From NCBI RefSeq assembly GCF_000819785.1, contig NZ_CDBK01000073.1:1-33377 (forward strand): a stretch of DNA of 33,377 nucleotides. The letters run 5' to 3'. Under the pieces are notes generated by a model. It worked only from the letters and a program-made list of their open reading frames with translations, made no database searches and was not told the origin of the DNA. This DNA comes from Aeromonas caviae (GTDB taxonomy: Bacteria; Pseudomonadota; Gammaproteobacteria; Enterobacterales; Aeromonadaceae). A program made the position numbers and the translations under genes. Shown here one piece after another: positions 16,941 through 28,466 of the stretch. Position 1 is the stretch's first letter, and the number at the start of each line of letters is the position of its first letter.

Positions 16941-19900
16941 ATGGTTTACTCTTATACCGAAAAAAAACGCATACGTAAGGACTTCGGTAAGCGAGACCAG
17001 GTACTGGACACGCCTTATCTGTTGTCCATTCAGCTGGACTCCTTCAAGCAGTTCATCGAGGCTGACCCGGAAGGTGAGTACGGCCTAGAAGCCGCCTTCC
17101 GTAGCGTTTTCCCGATCACCAGTTACTCCGGTAGTGCTGAGCTTCAGTATGTCAGCTATCGCCTGGGTGAGCCGGTATTTGACGTAAAAGAATGCCAGAT
17201 CCGTGGAGTGACCTACTCCGCGCCGCTGCGTGTCAAGCTTCGTATGGTTCTGTACGACCGTGAAGCAGCTGCCGGCACCGTCAAAGACATCAAGGAACAA
17301 GAAGTATACATGGGCGAAATTCCGCTCATGACCGAGAACGGCACCTTTGTCATCAATGGTACCGAACGGGTTATCGTCTCCCAGCTGCACCGCAGCCCGG
17401 GCGTCTTCTTCGACCACGATAAAGGCAAAACACATTCATCCGGTAAGGTGCTTTATAACGCTCGCGTTATCCCCTACCGTGGCTCCTGGCTGGACTTCGA
17501 GTTCGATGCGAAAGACAACCTGTTTGTCCGTATCGACCGTCGTCGTAAACTGCCAGCCTCCATTATTCTGCGCGCCCTGGACTTCAGTTCCGAAGAAATC
17601 CTGGCCACCTTCTTCGAGACCATCGGTTTCGAAGTCAAGGATGGCAAGTTGATGATGGATCTGGTGCCCGAGCGCCTGCGTGGCGAAACCGCGACCTTCG
17701 ACATCATTGCCAATGGCGCCGTGGTGGTTGAAACCGGTCGTCGTGTCACTGCCCGTCACATCCGTCAGCTGGAAAAAGACGGCATCACCCAGATCGAGGT
17801 GCCGGTAGAGTATGTTGTTGGCAAAGTTGCAGCCAAGAACTACGCGCACCCGCAGACTGGTGAGATGGTTGTCACTGCCAACCAGGCGCTGAGCCTGGAA
17901 GCGGTTGCCAACCTGTCCCAAGCCGGCTTCAAGCACTTCGAGGTTCTGTTCACCAACGAACTGGATCACGGTGCCTACATGTCCGAGACCCTGCGTATCG
18001 ACTCCAGCTCCAGCCGCCTGGAAGCCCTGGTCGAGATCTATCGCATGATGCGTCCGGGCGAGCCGCCCACTCGTGAAGCGGCCGAGCAGCTGTTCGAGAA
18101 CCTGTTCTTCTCTTCCGAGCGTTACGACCTGTCTACCGTAGGTCGGATGAAGTTCAACCGCCGTTTGGGTCGTGAAGACGAGACTGGCGTTGGCGTGCTG
18201 ACCAAGGACGATATCGTCGAGGTCATGAAGCGCCTGATCGACATCCGTAACGGTAACGACGAAGTGGACGATATCGACCACCTTGGTAACCGTCGTATCC
18301 GTTCCGTCGGTGAAATGGCCGAGAACCAGTTCCGTGTTGGTCTGGTCCGTGTCGAGCGTGCGGTGAAGGAGCGCCTGTCTCTGGGCGATCTGGACACCCT
18401 GATGCCGCAGGATCTGATCAACGCCAAGCCGATCTCCGCCGCGGTCAAAGAGTTCTTTGGTTCCAGCCAGCTGTCCCAGTTCATGGACCAGAACAACCCG
18501 CTGTCCGAAGTGACCCACAAGCGCCGTATCTCCGCGCTGGGCCCGGGCGGTCTGACCCGTGAGCGTGCCGGTTTCGAAGTTCGAGACGTACACCCGACCC
18601 ACTACGGTCGTCTGTGCCCCATCGAAACGCCGGAAGGTCCGAACATCGGTCTGATCAACTCGCTGTCCGTGTATTCCCGCACCAACGAGTACGGTTTCCT
18701 CGAGACCCCGTACCGCAAGGTGATCGACGGTGTGATCACCGACGAAGTGGATTACCTGTCTGCGATTGAAGAAGGCAAGTACGTGATCGCACAGGCCAAC
18801 GCCGCGACCACCGAAGATGGCCGCCTGAAAGATGAATTGATCCCGTGCCGTCACAAAGGTGAATCCACCTTTATGAACGCCGACCAGATCCAGTATATGG
18901 ACGTGAGCCCGCAACAGATCGTCTCTGTGGCAGCGGCCCTGATCCCCTTCCTGGAACACGATGATGCTAACCGAGCCCTGATGGGTTCGAACATGCAACG
19001 TCAGGCCGTACCGACCCTGCGCGCCGACAAGCCGCTGGTAGGTACCGGTATGGAACGCGCAGTGGCCGTTGACTCCGGTGTAACCGTGGTGGCCAAGCGT
19101 GGTGGCATGATCGACTACGTCGACGCCTCCCGTATCGTTATCAAGGTCAACGAAGATGAGCTGCTGCCTGGCGAAGCCGGCATCGACATCTACAACCTGA
19201 CCAAGTACACCCGTTCCAACCAGAACACCTGTATCAACCAGCGTCCGTGCGTGATGTTGGGCGAGCCGGTGATGGCGGGCGACGTGCTGGCTGACGGCCC
19301 GTCCACCGATCTCGGTGAACTGGCGCTGGGCCAGAACCTGCGCGTCGCGTTCATGCCGTGGAACGGTTACAACTTCGAAGACTCGATCCTGGTGAACGAG
19401 CGCGTGGTTCAGGAAGATCGCCTGACCACCATCCACATCCAGGAACTGGCCTGTATCTCCCGCGACACCAAGCTGGGTCCGGAAGAGATCACTGCCGACA
19501 TCCCGAACGTGGGTGAAGCCGCTCTGTCCAAGCTGGACGAGTCCGGTATCGTCTACGTGGGTGCGGAAGTGAAGGGCGGCGACATCCTGGTCGGCAAGGT
19601 GACTCCGAAGGGCGAAACCCAGCTGACCCCGGAAGAGAAGCTGCTGCGCGCCATCTTCGGCGAGAAGGCGTCCGACGTGAAGGACTCTTCCCTGCGTGTG
19701 CCGAACGGTGTGTACGGTACCGTGGTTGACGTGCAGGTCTTTACCCGCGATGGCGTGGAAAAAGACAAGCGCGCCAAAGAAATCGAAGAGATGCAGCTGA
19801 AGGAAGCGAAGAAGGACTTGACCGAAGAGTTCAAGATCCTGGAAGACGGCATTTTCGGCCGTTCCCGCAACCTGCTGCTGGCCGCCGGTTACAGCGAAGA

Positions 19901-20969
19901 TCGTCTGAACAAGCTGGATCGTTCCAAGTGGTTTGAACTGGCCATCGAAGATGAAGCCAAGCAAATCGAGTTGGAGCAGATCGCTGAACAGCACGTTGAG
20001 CTGAAGGCCGAGTTCGACAAGAAATTCGAGAACAAGCGTCGCAAGATCATCCAGGGCGATGACCTGGCGCCGGGCGTACTGAAGATCGTCAAGGTCTATC
20101 TGGCTGTCAAGCGTCGCATCCAGCCGGGTGACAAGATGGCGGGTCGTCACGGTAACAAGGGTGTTATCTCCAAGATCTGCCCGGTCGAGGACATGCCCCA
20201 TGACGAATACGGCCGTCCGGTCGACATCGTACTGAACCCGTTGGGCGTACCGTCCCGTATGAACATCGGTCAGATCCTCGAAGTGCATCTGGGCCTCGCG
20301 GCCAAGGGCATCGGCGAGAAGATCGATCGCATGATCAAAGAACAGCGCGAGCTGCACGAGATGCGCGAGTTCCTGCAACAGGTCTATGACCTGGGCGAGA
20401 AGGACTCCCAGCAAGTGAACATCGCCGAGCTGTCTGACGACGACGTGCGCACCCTGGTGGGTAACCTGCGTAAGGGTCTGCCGGTGGCTACACCTGTCTT
20501 TGATGGCGCCAAAGAGCGCGAAATCAAGGCCTTGCTGAAGCTGGCCGATCTGCCGGAATCCGGTCAGATCTCCCTGTACGACGGTCGTACCGGCAACGCC
20601 TTCGAGCGCAAGGTCACCGTGGGTTACATGTACATGCTGAAGCTGAACCACCTGGTAGACGACAAGATGCACGCGCGTTCTACCGGTTCCTACAGCCTGG
20701 TTACCCAGCAGCCGCTGGGTGGTAAGGCGCAGTTCGGTGGTCAGCGGTTCGGTGAGATGGAAGTGTGGGCCCTGGAGGCTTACGGTGCGGCATATACCCT
20801 GCAGGAAATGCTGACCGTCAAGTCTGACGATGTGAACGGCCGTACCAAGATGTACAAGAACATCGTGGATGGCGACCACCGTATGGAGCCGGGCATGCCC
20901 GAATCCTTCAACGTATTGCTGAAGGAAATCCGCTCTCTGGGTATCAACATCGAGCTGGACGAAGAGTAA
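16941..20969 (+). CDS. rpoB: RNA polymerase subunit beta (RpoB)
   Basis: RpoB, 1342 residues, forms half of the catalytic cleft of RNA polymerase. Length and numbering equal E. coli RpoB: the rifampicin pocket residues fall at Asp516 (codon 18486), His526 (18516) and Ser531 (18531), all wild type, so no resistance mutation is seen at these sites. Other marks are the [11 protein letters not shown] segment, the [11 protein letters not shown] segment near 812, and [12 protein letters not shown] near 1064. It starts with ATG about 9 nt after GAGGA. It follows rplL across the attenuator and precedes rpoC by 91 nt. Confidence 0.99.
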   Translation: MVYSYTEKKRIRKDFGKRDQVLDTPYLLSIQLDSFKQFIEADPEGEYGLEAAFRSVFPITSYSGSAELQYVSYRLGEPVFDVKECQIRGVTYSAPLRVKLRMVLYDREAAAGTVKDIKEQEVYMGEIPLMTENGTFVINGTERVIVSQLHRSPGVFFDHDKGKTHSSGKVLYNARVIPYRGSWLDFEFDAKDNLFVRIDRRRKLPASIILRALDFSSEEILATFFETIGFEVKDGKLMMDLVPERLRGETATFDIIANGAVVVETGRRVTARHIRQLEKDGITQIEVPVEYVVGKVAAKNYAHPQTGEMVVTANQALSLEAVANLSQAGFKHFEVLFTNELDHGAYMSETLRIDSSSSRLEALVEIYRMMRPGEPPTREAAEQLFENLFFSSERYDLSTVGRMKFNRRLGREDETGVGVLTKDDIVEVMKRLIDIRNGNDEVDDIDHLGNRRIRSVGEMAENQFRVGLVRVERAVKERLSLGDLDTLMPQDLINAKPISAAVKEFFGSSQLSQFMDQNNPLSEVTHKRRISALGPGGLTRERAGFEVRDVHPTHYGRLCPIETPEGPNIGLINSLSVYSRTNEYGFLETPYRKVIDGVITDEVDYLSAIEEGKYVIAQANAATTEDGRLKDELIPCRHKGESTFMNADQIQYMDVSPQQIVSVAAALIPFLEHDDANRALMGSNMQRQAVPTLRADKPLVGTGMERAVAVDSGVTVVAKRGGMIDYVDASRIVIKVNEDELLPGEAGIDIYNLTKYTRSNQNTCINQRPCVMLGEPVMAGDVLADGPSTDLGELALGQNLRVAFMPWNGYNFEDSILVNERVVQEDRLTTIHIQELACISRDTKLGPEEITADIPNVGEAALSKLDESGIVYVGAEVKGGDILVGKVTPKGETQLTPEEKLLRAIFGEKASDVKDSSLRVPNGVYGTVVDVQVFTRDGVEKDKRAKEIEEMQLKEAKKDLTEEFKILEDGIFGRSRNLLLAAGYSEDRLNKLDRSKWFELAIEDEAKQIELEQIAEQHVELKAEFDKKFENKRRKIIQGDDLAPGVLKIVKVYLAVKRRIQPGDKMAGRHGNKGVISKICPVEDMPHDEYGRPVDIVLNPLGVPSRMNIGQILEVHLGLAAKGIGEKIDRMIKEQRELHEMREFLQQVYDLGEKDSQQVNIAELSDDDVRTLVGNLRKGLPVATPVFDGAKEREIKALLKLADLPESGQISLYDGRTGNAFERKVTVGYMYMLKLNHLVDDKMHARSTGSYSLVTQQPLGGKAQFGGQRFGEMEVWALEAYGAAYTLQEMLTVKSDDVNGRTKMYKNIVDGDHRMEPGMPESFNVLLKEIRSLGINIELDEE

Positions 20970-21001
20970 GAGCTCGCTCTTATTGTTCGAGAATTGACGT
21001 G

Positions 21002-21032
21002 GGCGCCCCGCTGTTTCGGCAGCCGGGGCGCC
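21002..21032 (+). other. GC-rich hairpin between rpoB and rpoC
   Basis: GGCGCCCCG (21002-21010) pairs with CGGGGCGCC (21024-21032), extended by CTG/CAG across one bulged C, around a TTTCGG loop. No T-run follows, so it is not an intrinsic terminator. It may protect or process the mRNA; that is inference. Confidence 0.6.
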
Positions 21033-21060
21033 GAGGTTAGACTCCTGACAGGGGAAACAC

Positions 21061-24000
21061 GTGAAAGACTTACTCAAGTTTTTGAAGGCTCAGACCAAGA
21101 CCGAAGAGTTTGACAGTATCAAGATCGGTCTGGCCTCTCCTGACATGATCCGCTCCTGGTCATTCGGTGAGGTCAAAAAGCCTGAGACCATCAACTACCG
21201 GACTTTCAAGCCGGAGCGTGATGGTCTGTTCTGCGCCCGTATCTTCGGACCGGTGAAGGACTACGAGTGTCTGTGCGGCAAGTACAAGCGCCTGAAACAC
21301 CGTGGTGTGATCTGCGAGAAGTGCGGTGTAGAAGTGACCCAGACCAAGGTCCGTCGTGAGCGCATGGGCCACATCGAGCTGGCCAGCCCGACTGCCCACA
21401 TCTGGTTCCTGAAGTCCCTGCCGTCCCGTATCGGTCTGCTGCTGGACATGACCCTGCGTGACATCGAGCGCGTGCTGTATTTCGAATCCTATGTAGTGAT
21501 CGAACCCGGCATGACCAACCTCGAGCGCAGCCAGATGCTCTCCGAAGAGAACTATCTGGACGCACTGGAAGAGTGGGGCGACGAATTCGACGCCAAGATG
21601 GGTGCCGAGGCCATTCTGGCCCTGCTGCGCGCCATCGATCTGGAAGGCGAAGTCAAAGCCATGCGTGAGGAGCTGGATCAGACCAACTCCGAGACCAAGC
21701 GCAAGAAGACCACCAAGCGTCTGAAGCTGATGGAAGCCTTCCTGCAATCCGGCAACAAGCCGGAGTGGATGATCATGACAGTGCTGCCCGTGCTGCCGCC
21801 GGACCTACGTCCGTTGGTACCGCTGGACGGCGGCCGTTTCGCGACCTCCGATCTGAACGATCTGTACCGTCGCGTGATCAACCGTAACAACCGCTTGAAG
21901 CGTCTGCTGGACTTGGCTGCGCCGGACATCATCGTGCGCAACGAAAAGCGCATGCTGCAAGAGTCCGTGGATGCCCTGCTGGACAACGGCCGTCGTGGTC
22001 GTGCCATCACCGGTTCCAACAAGCGCCCGCTGAAATCCCTGGCCGACATGATCAAGGGTAAGCAAGGTCGTTTCCGTCAGAACCTGCTGGGTAAGCGTGT
22101 CGACTACTCTGGTCGTTCCGTTATCACCGTAGGTCCGACCCTGCGTCTGCATCAGTGCGGTCTGCCGAAGAAGATGGCACTTGAGCTGTTCAAGCCCTTC
22201 ATCTACGGCAAGCTGGAATCCCGCGGTCTGGCGACCACGATCAAGGCCGCCAAGAAGATGGTGGAGCGCGAAGAAGCCGTCGTTTGGGACATCCTGGACG
22301 AAGTGATCCGCGAACACCCAGTTCTGCTGAACCGTGCACCGACCCTGCACCGTCTGGGTATCCAGGCGTTTGAACCGACCCTGATCGAAGGCAAGGCCAT
22401 CCAGCTGCACCCGCTCGTTTGTGCCGCCTATAACGCGGACTTCGACGGTGACCAGATGGCGGTCCACGTGCCGCTGACCCTGGAAGCCCAGCTGGAAGCG
22501 CGCGCCCTGATGATGTCCACCAACAACATCCTGTCGCCTGCCTCCGGTGAGCCGATCATCGTTCCTTCTCAGGACGTGGTCTTGGGTCTGTACTACATGA
22601 CCCGTGCCCGTATCAACGCCAAAGGCGAAGGTATGGTGCTGTCCGGTCCTAAAGAGGCCGAGAAGGTCTACCGTGCCGGTCTGGCCGACCTGCATGCTCG
22701 CGTCAAGTGCCGCATCACCGAGTACGTGAAGAACGAAGCCGGTGAGCTGGTTGCCAAGACCGAGATGAAGAACACCACCGTTGGTCGTGCGATCCTGAGC
22801 CTGATCCTGCCCAAAGGCATGGAATACGCCCTGATCGACGAGCCCAAGGTACTGACTGCTGCAGAGCAGGCTGACCTGGACGCCAACCCGCAGAACTGGA
22901 TCAAGTGCGTCTCCAACAAGGCGCTGGGCAAAAAGCTCATCTCCCGTCTGCTGAACACCTGCTATCGCAAGCAGGGCCTGAAGGATACCGTCATCTTCGC
23001 TGACCAGCTGATGTATACCGGTTTCCACTACGCGGCCCTGTCTGGTGCCTCTGTTGGTATCGATGACATGGTCATCCCGGATGCCAAGAAAGACATCATC
23101 GCTGCTGCAGAAGCCGAAGTCGCCGAGATCCAGGACCAGTTCCTGTCCGGTCTGGTGACCGCGGGCGAACGTTACAACAAGGTTATCGATATCTGGGCCA
23201 GCGCGAACGATCGCGTCTCCAAGGCCATGATGGACAACCTTTCCAAGGAGCGTAACGTCAACTCCCTGGGCGATGAGGAAGAGCAAGCCTCCTTCAACAG
23301 CATCTTCATGATGGCCGACTCTGGTGCGCGGGGCTCCGCCGCCCAGATCCGTCAGCTGGCCGGTATGCGTGGCCTGATGGCGAAGCCGGATGGCTCCATC
23401 ATCGAAACGCCGATCGTGGCGAACTTCCGTGAAGGTCTGAACGTACTGCAGTACTTCATCTCCACTCACGGTGCTCGTAAAGGTCTGGCGGATACCGCAC
23501 TGAAGACAGCGAACTCCGGTTACCTGACCCGTCGTCTGGTTGATGTGGCCCAGGACATGGTGATCACCGAGGACGATTGCGGCACTACCGACGGTCTGTG
23601 GATGACTCCGCTGATCGAGGGTGGCGACGTGGTCGAGCCGCTGCGTGAGCGCGTGCTGGGTCGTGTGGTGGCCGAAGACGTGATCAAGCCGGGTACCGAG
23701 GATGAAGTGCTGGTAGCGCGCAACACCCTGCTCGACGAGCAGCTGTGTGACCTGCTGGAGCGCAACTCCGTCGACCGCGTGAAGGTACGTTCTGCCATCA
23801 CCTGTGAGACCGACTTCGGTAACTGTGCTCACTGCTACGGCCGTGATCTGGCCCGTGGTCACCTGGTTAACAAGGGTGAGGCTGTCGGTGTTATCGCTGC
23901 TCAGTCCATCGGTGAACCGGGTACCCAGCTGACGATGCGTACCTTCCACATCGGTGGTGCCGCATCCCGAGCGGCTGCCGAGAGCAGCATCCAGGTGAAG

Positions 24001-25365
24001 AACACCGGTAGCATCAAGTTGCAGAACGCCAAGTTCGTTCTGAACAACTCTGACAAGCTGGTTATCACCTCCCGTTCTACCGAGCTGACCATCATGGACG
24101 AGATGGGCCGTACCAAGGAAAGCCACAAGCTGCCTTACGGTTCCGTGCTGGAAGTGAAGGATGGCGAAGCGGTGAACGCCGGTGATACCGTCGCGAACTG
24201 GGACCCGCACACCCACCCGATCATCACCGAAGTAGCGGGTCGCCTGCACTTCGAACACATGATCGACGGTGTGACCATCACTCGTCAGACCGACGAGCTG
24301 ACCGGTCTCTCTTCCATCGTCGTGCTGGATGTCAACGAGCGTCCGAGCGCCGGTAAAGAGATGCGTCCGACCGTGAAACTGGTCGATCTGAACGGCAAGG
24401 ATGTGATGATCCCGGGCACCGACGTTCCCGCCCAGTACTTCCTGCCGGGCAAGGCGATCGTGAACCTGGAAGATGGTGCCAACGTGGGCGTGGGTGACGC
24501 GGTTGCGCGTATCCCGCAAGAGTCCAGCGGTACCAAGGACATCACCGGTGGTCTGCCGCGCGTTGCGGATCTGTTCGAAGCACGTCAGCCGAAAGAGCCG
24601 GCCATCCTGGCCGAGATCTCCGGTACCATCTCCTTCGGGAAAGAGACCAAGGGCAAACGCCGTCTGGTCATCACCCCGACCGATGGTGGCGAGATCTACG
24701 AAGAGATGATTCCGAAATGGCGTCACCTCAACGTGTTCGAAGGTGAAAAAGTTGAGAAGGGTGAAGTGCTGGCGGACGGTCCCGAGTCTGCTCATGACAT
24801 CCTGCGTCTGCGCGGTATCAGCCCGGTCGCCAACTACATCGCCAACGAAGTGCAGGACGTTTACCGTCTGCAAGGCGTTAAGATCAACGACAAGCACATC
24901 GAAGTCATCGTGCGTCAGATGCTTCGCAAGTGCGAGATCCTGAGCGCTGGCGACACCGACCTGATCGAAGGTGAACAGGTTGAAGTGGCCCGTGTGAAGA
25001 TTGCCAACCGTAAACTGGTTGCCGAAGGGAAGACCCCGGCTACCTACCGTCATATCCTGATGGGTATTACCAAGGCATCTCTGAGCACCGAGTCCTTCAT
25101 CTCCGCGGCTTCCTTCCAGGAGACCACCCGCGTGCTGACCGAAGCAGCCGTTGGTGGCAAGCGTGATGAACTGCGCGGCCTGAAAGAGAACGTGATCGTG
25201 GGTCGTCTGATCCCGGCTGGTACCGGCTTTGCCTACCACCACAGCCGCATCAACCAGCGTGCCGCCGCAGCCCGTGCTGTCGGTGTGCCGCAGGTGACTG
25301 CCGATGAAGCTCAGCAAAACCTGGCGGATCTGCTCAACGCAGCCGGCAGTTTTGACGAAGAGTAA
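21061..25365 (+). CDS. rpoC: RNA polymerase subunit beta' (RpoC)
   Basis: RpoC, 1434 residues, carries the catalytic Mg2+ site. [15 protein letters not shown] places the three metal-binding aspartates at 460, 462 and 464 as in E. coli. The N-terminal zinc site [20 protein letters not shown] (about 70-88) and the second zinc site [11 protein letters not shown] are intact. It begins with GTG (21061) after a GGGGAAAC stretch. It is somewhat longer than E. coli RpoC (1407), the extra residues being near the C-terminus ([23 protein letters not shown]). It is the last gene of the rpl-rpo operon and is followed by a strong terminator. Confidence 0.99.
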   Translation: MKDLLKFLKAQTKTEEFDSIKIGLASPDMIRSWSFGEVKKPETINYRTFKPERDGLFCARIFGPVKDYECLCGKYKRLKHRGVICEKCGVEVTQTKVRRERMGHIELASPTAHIWFLKSLPSRIGLLLDMTLRDIERVLYFESYVVIEPGMTNLERSQMLSEENYLDALEEWGDEFDAKMGAEAILALLRAIDLEGEVKAMREELDQTNSETKRKKTTKRLKLMEAFLQSGNKPEWMIMTVLPVLPPDLRPLVPLDGGRFATSDLNDLYRRVINRNNRLKRLLDLAAPDIIVRNEKRMLQESVDALLDNGRRGRAITGSNKRPLKSLADMIKGKQGRFRQNLLGKRVDYSGRSVITVGPTLRLHQCGLPKKMALELFKPFIYGKLESRGLATTIKAAKKMVEREEAVVWDILDEVIREHPVLLNRAPTLHRLGIQAFEPTLIEGKAIQLHPLVCAAYNADFDGDQMAVHVPLTLEAQLEARALMMSTNNILSPASGEPIIVPSQDVVLGLYYMTRARINAKGEGMVLSGPKEAEKVYRAGLADLHARVKCRITEYVKNEAGELVAKTEMKNTTVGRAILSLILPKGMEYALIDEPKVLTAAEQADLDANPQNWIKCVSNKALGKKLISRLLNTCYRKQGLKDTVIFADQLMYTGFHYAALSGASVGIDDMVIPDAKKDIIAAAEAEVAEIQDQFLSGLVTAGERYNKVIDIWASANDRVSKAMMDNLSKERNVNSLGDEEEQASFNSIFMMADSGARGSAAQIRQLAGMRGLMAKPDGSIIETPIVANFREGLNVLQYFISTHGARKGLADTALKTANSGYLTRRLVDVAQDMVITEDDCGTTDGLWMTPLIEGGDVVEPLRERVLGRVVAEDVIKPGTEDEVLVARNTLLDEQLCDLLERNSVDRVKVRSAITCETDFGNCAHCYGRDLARGHLVNKGEAVGVIAAQSIGEPGTQLTMRTFHIGGAASRAAAESSIQVKNTGSIKLQNAKFVLNNSDKLVITSRSTELTIMDEMGRTKESHKLPYGSVLEVKDGEAVNAGDTVANWDPHTHPIITEVAGRLHFEHMIDGVTITRQTDELTGLSSIVVLDVNERPSAGKEMRPTVKLVDLNGKDVMIPGTDVPAQYFLPGKAIVNLEDGANVGVGDAVARIPQESSGTKDITGGLPRVADLFEARQPKEPAILAEISGTISFGKETKGKRRLVITPTDGGEIYEEMIPKWRHLNVFEGEKVEKGEVLADGPESAHDILRLRGISPVANYIANEVQDVYRLQGVKINDKHIEVIVRQMLRKCEILSAGDTDLIEGEQVEVARVKIANRKLVAEGKTPATYRHILMGITKASLSTESFISAASFQETTRVLTEAAVGGKRDELRGLKENVIVGRLIPAGTGFAYHHSRINQRAAAARAVGVPQVTADEAQQNLADLLNAAGSFDEE

Positions 25366-25384
25366 TCTTCCGCTGCAGTGATCG

Positions 25385-25415
25385 AAAAGGGCCCCTTCTA
25401 GGGGCCCTTTTTTTA
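25385..25415 (+). terminator. Intrinsic terminator of the rpl-rpo operon
   Basis: AAAAGGGCCCC (25385-25395) pairs with GGGGCCCTTTT (25401-25411), 11 bp with a 5-nt loop, and runs into eight Ts. It lies 20 nt past rpoC. The gap from here to yheO (about 25416-25562) holds a perfect TTGACA at 25500-25505 but no good -10 at the right distance. Confidence 0.92.
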
Positions 25416-25562
25416 TTTCCCATCCGGCGCCCAGCATGCACTGGGCTGGGGCAGGGGGATGATCCAGTGCAAGGTTATAGAGCAAAAAATCAAAAAAAGT
25501 TGACATTGCCCCGTCGCAACTGAAAACTCGGGAAAGTTGAATGGGTATTACAGGGGTAGAAC

Positions 25563-26279
25563 ATGGCTGTCGGTATCGAGGAAGTACTGCTTCCCGAAGA
25601 GCAACTGAGCGGTCGCGCTTTTACAGACGAAGACAGGGAGCTGTTGCGTTCATATGGGGGCCTTATCGAAGGCCTGGCCGATCTGTTCGGCAAGCACTGC
25701 GAGGTGGTGCTCCACTCCCTGGAAAATCTGCATGAGTCCGTGATCCAAATCGCGAATGGTTTCAATACGGGTCGAACTCTGGGGGCGCCGATCACCGATC
25801 TCGCCCTGCGGATGCTCAAGGACATCGAGAGCACGGGTCAGGATCACACCCAGAGTTATTTTGCCCGCAGTCGGACCGGTGCCTTGATGAAGTCGAGCAC
25901 CATCGCCATCCGTAACCGCGACAAGCAGGTGATCGGCCTTATCTGCATCAATTTGCACATCAATGCGCCTTTCCACGAGTTCGTGGCCGAATTCTTCCCG
26001 ACACCACAGCAGGTGGAGCGGCAATCGCCGGAGACCTTCGCCAACAGCGTCGAAGAGCTGGTTGCCCAGACGGTGGACAACACCATCGACGAGATCAATC
26101 GTGATCCCTCCGTGGCCAACAATGCCAAGAACCGTTTTATCGTGACCCAGTTGTTCGAGAAGGGCATATTTGATATCAAGGACTCGATCAACCTGGTCGC
26201 CGACAAGCTGAATATTTCCAAACATACCGTGTATCTCTACATCCGACAGCGCAAGCAGGGTGAAGAAGAGAGCGAGTAA
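25563..26279 (+). CDS. yheO: YheO-type transcriptional regulator (PAS-like plus HTH)
   Basis: This 238-residue protein is collinear with E. coli YheO. The N-terminal half is the YheO/PAS_6-type sensory domain (HCEVVLHSLENL, ITDLALRMLKD, KSSTIAIRNRDKQVIGLICIN). The C-terminal 60 residues contain a helix-turn-helix of the DauR/YheO type (NLVADKLNISKHTVYLYIRQ). The ligand and targets of YheO are not established; the related DauR responds to D-arginine in Pseudomonas. In E. coli yheO also precedes tusDCB, so the association is old. It is separated from ridA by 26 nt and probably cotranscribed with it. Confidence 0.88.
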   Translation: MAVGIEEVLLPEEQLSGRAFTDEDRELLRSYGGLIEGLADLFGKHCEVVLHSLENLHESVIQIANGFNTGRTLGAPITDLALRMLKDIESTGQDHTQSYFARSRTGALMKSSTIAIRNRDKQVIGLICINLHINAPFHEFVAEFFPTPQQVERQSPETFANSVEELVAQTVDNTIDEINRDPSVANNAKNRFIVTQLFEKGIFDIKDSINLVADKLNISKHTVYLYIRQRKQGEEESE

Positions 26280-26305
26280 GCGCCATAGATAGGGGATAGA
26301 TAACA

Positions 26306-26686
26306 ATGGCTAAAGAAGTGATTGCAACCGACAAGGCGCCTGCCGCAATTGGCCCTTATGTCCAGGCTACCAAGCTGGGTGAGCTGGTCTTTACCTCCGG
26401 GCAGATCCCGCTTGATCCGGCCACCATGGACATCGTTGCCGGTGGCATCGAGGCTCAGGCAGAGCAGGTGATGAAGAATCTGGTTGCCGTCTTGAAAGCC
26501 GCAGGGGCCGATACCAGCAAGGTGCTGAAGACCACTTGCTTCCTGAGTGACATGAACAACTTTGTGGCCTTCAACCAGGTGTATGCCCGCTACTTTGGCG
26601 AGTCCGCCCCGGCACGTTCCTGCGTGGAAGTTGCTCGTCTGCCCAAGGATGTACTGGTCGAAGTCGAAGCCATCGCTTACGTCTGA
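26306..26686 (+). CDS. ridA: 2-iminobutanoate/2-iminopropanoate deaminase (RidA)
   Basis: This 126-residue Rid/YjgF/YER057c/UK114 protein hydrolyses reactive enamine/imine intermediates released by PLP enzymes such as threonine dehydratase. The fold is a trimer with active sites at subunit interfaces. The key arginine is Arg104 in APARSCVEVARLPKD, and Glu120 follows in VEVEAIA; the N-terminal AIGPYVQA and TSGQIPLDP motifs are also typical of the RidA subfamily. It lies between yheO and tusD, where E. coli has no such gene, and is closed by its own terminator. No functional link to the tus genes is evident. Confidence 0.94.
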   Translation: MAKEVIATDKAPAAIGPYVQATKLGELVFTSGQIPLDPATMDIVAGGIEAQAEQVMKNLVAVLKAAGADTSKVLKTTCFLSDMNNFVAFNQVYARYFGESAPARSCVEVARLPKDVLVEVEAIAYV

Positions 26687-26700
26687 GCCTGTTTCATTGG

Positions 26701-26726
26701 AAAAGCCCCTCCCAGGAGGGGCTTTT
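26701..26726 (+). terminator. Intrinsic terminator after ridA
   Basis: AAAAGCCCCTC (26701-26711) pairs with GAGGGGCTTTT (26716-26726) around CCAG. It lies 14 nt past ridA. It separates yheO-ridA from tusDCB; a TAGAAT (26739-26744) could be a -10 for tusD, but no good -35 was found. Confidence 0.8.
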
Positions 26727-26772
26727 GCGTCTGTGAGGTAGAATGGATACACCGCTGTGCAGGAGTGCGATC

Positions 26773-27165
26773 ATGAGTCTGAATTTTGCTCTGCTGGTCA
26801 CCGGGCCCGCCTATGGCACCCAGACGGCCAGCACGGCCTATCGTTTTGCCCTGAGTCTGGTCGAGCAGGGACACCGCTTGTCCCACCTCTTCTTCTATCA
26901 GGAGGGGGTGTGCAATGCCAATGGCCTCCATGCGCCAGCCAGCGATGAGACCGACCTGGTGGCATTGTGGCGCGAGTTGGCCATCCAGCAGGGTATCCGC
27001 ATCGATGTGTGTGTGGCTGCGGCCATGCGCCGTGGCGTGCTGGATGAGCAGGAGGCCAAGGGAATGGGACGGGAGCATTTCAATCTGGAAGCGCCATTCT
27101 GCCTGAGCGGGCTCGGTCAGTTGGCGGAAGCCGCACTGACCGCTGATCGCTTCGTTCAGTTCTAG
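26773..27165 (+). CDS. tusD: Sulfur relay protein TusD
   Basis: TusD, 130 residues, is the sulfur-carrying subunit of the TusBCD hexamer. It accepts persulfide from TusA and hands it to TusE and MnmA for 2-thiolation of wobble uridine in Lys, Glu and Gln tRNAs. The catalytic cysteine (Cys78 in E. coli) corresponds to Cys80 in DVCVAAAMRRG. The DsrE-family N-terminus LLVTGPAYGTQTAS is intact. AGGAG (26761-26765) precedes the ATG by 7 nt. It is the first gene of tusD-tusC-tusB, in the same order as E. coli. Confidence 0.95.
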   Translation: MSLNFALLVTGPAYGTQTASTAYRFALSLVEQGHRLSHLFFYQEGVCNANGLHAPASDETDLVALWRELAIQQGIRIDVCVAAAMRRGVLDEQEAKGMGREHFNLEAPFCLSGLGQLAEAALTADRFVQF

Positions 27166-27174
27166 GGGGACAAA

Positions 27175-27531
27175 ATGACCAGAATAGCGTTTATCTCACG
27201 GCGTGGTCCCCATGGTTCGGCGAGTGGTCGGGAGGGGCTGGATGCTCTGCTGGCCACCTCTGCATTGACGGAGTCCCTGGCACTCTTTCTGGTGGGTGAT
27301 GGCGTGATGCAACTGGTGAGGGAGCAATCACCACACGCTATATTGCAGCGTCACTACGCCCCGACCTTCAAGATGCTGGAACTGTATGACATCGAAGAGA
27401 TCTATGTCTGTGCGGTGTCACTGGCTGAGCGAGGACTGACGGCGGCGGATCTGCTAATCCCAGTGATTCCGCTCTCTCCTGCGGAAATTCGCCGTAGCTG
27501 GGCGGGTTTCACCACCCACATCTGCTTCTGA
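27175..27531 (+). CDS. tusC: Sulfur relay protein TusC
   Basis: TusC, 118 residues, is a DsrF-like structural subunit of TusBCD. It aligns over its full length with E. coli TusC (119): IAFISRRGPHGSASGREGLDALLATSAL at the start, and FKMLELYDIEEIYVCAVSLAERGL in the middle. GGGGGACA precedes the ATG, 9 nt after the tusD stop. tusB begins within 8 nt of its end, so the three genes are one translational unit. Confidence 0.94.
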   Translation: MTRIAFISRRGPHGSASGREGLDALLATSALTESLALFLVGDGVMQLVREQSPHAILQRHYAPTFKMLELYDIEEIYVCAVSLAERGLTAADLLIPVIPLSPAEIRRSWAGFTTHICF

Positions 27532-27538
27532 GGTGTCC

Positions 27539-27817
27539 GTGATACAGCTGATATTGAACTCTCCCTTCATGAGCCAAGATCTCGAGTTGGCGTTGCGTTA
27601 CCGCATGGAAGGGGATCTGGTGGTGTTGATGCAGGATGCCGTGATGGCGGCGGCTGCCCCCGGGTGGTGCGAGCGCTTGGCAGACGTCCCCCTGTACGTC
27701 ATGAAGGAAGACCTGCAAGCGAGAGGCTTGTCATCCGGGATCGGGATGGAACTCGATATGCCGGGTTTGATCAGGTTGATCGTCGAGCACGGATCACCGC
27801 AGACCTGGGGCGGTTAG
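27539..27817 (+). CDS. tusB: Sulfur relay protein TusB
   Basis: TusB, 92 residues, is the third, DsrH-like subunit of the TusBCD complex. The GTG at 27539 is preferred because the protein then starts MIQLILNSPF, aligning with MLHTLHRSPW of E. coli TusB, and because AGGT lies 4 nt before it; a GTG two codons upstream (27533) is possible. The rest (GDLVVLMQDAVMAAA, DLQARGLSSGI, MPGLIRLIVEHGSPQTW) follows the family to the end. It ends the tus operon, 85 nt before the str promoter. Confidence 0.92.
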   Translation: MIQLILNSPFMSQDLELALRYRMEGDLVVLMQDAVMAAAAPGWCERLADVPLYVMKEDLQARGLSSGIGMELDMPGLIRLIVEHGSPQTWGG

Positions 27818-27899
27818 GCTTGTTTTTCCTTTTTATCTCAGTTGCTTAACATAATGTCATTCGACTGTCATTTGCCATTTCGGTGTGCAAATTGTATAA

Positions 27900-28373
<474 letters not shown>

Positions 28374-28466
28374 TGGTTCTCCGTTAAGTAAGGCCAAACG
28401 TTAATTCGTTTCTAGTTAGATAACTTTCTAGTTTTGGGTAACCCCTGAAGTTACGGAGAATTTGAA
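28374..28466 (+). promoter_or_regulatory. rpsL-rpsG intercistronic region, candidate S7 target
   Basis: TTCTCCGT (28377-28384) pairs with ACGGAGAA (28453-28460), which hides the rpsG ribosome site GGAG. Inside are AAACG/CGTTT (28396-28411) and AGTTA/TAACT (28414-28425). In E. coli, S7 binds the equivalent region and represses its own translation, and rpsG is coupled to rpsL. The same arrangement is inferred here. Confidence 0.6.

Noticed and set aside
25500..25505. Perfect TTGACA before yheO as a promoter
   Set aside because: No acceptable -10 at 16-18 bp (only AAAACT-like sequence). It may be activator-dependent, but this is not enough to call it.
17436..25506. Very long antisense open frames over rpoB (17436-21077) and rpoC (21805-25506)
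   Set aside because: They are shadows of strongly codon-biased genes: few codons on the sense strand create stops in that antisense frame. The translations show no recognised motifs and have repetitive composition.
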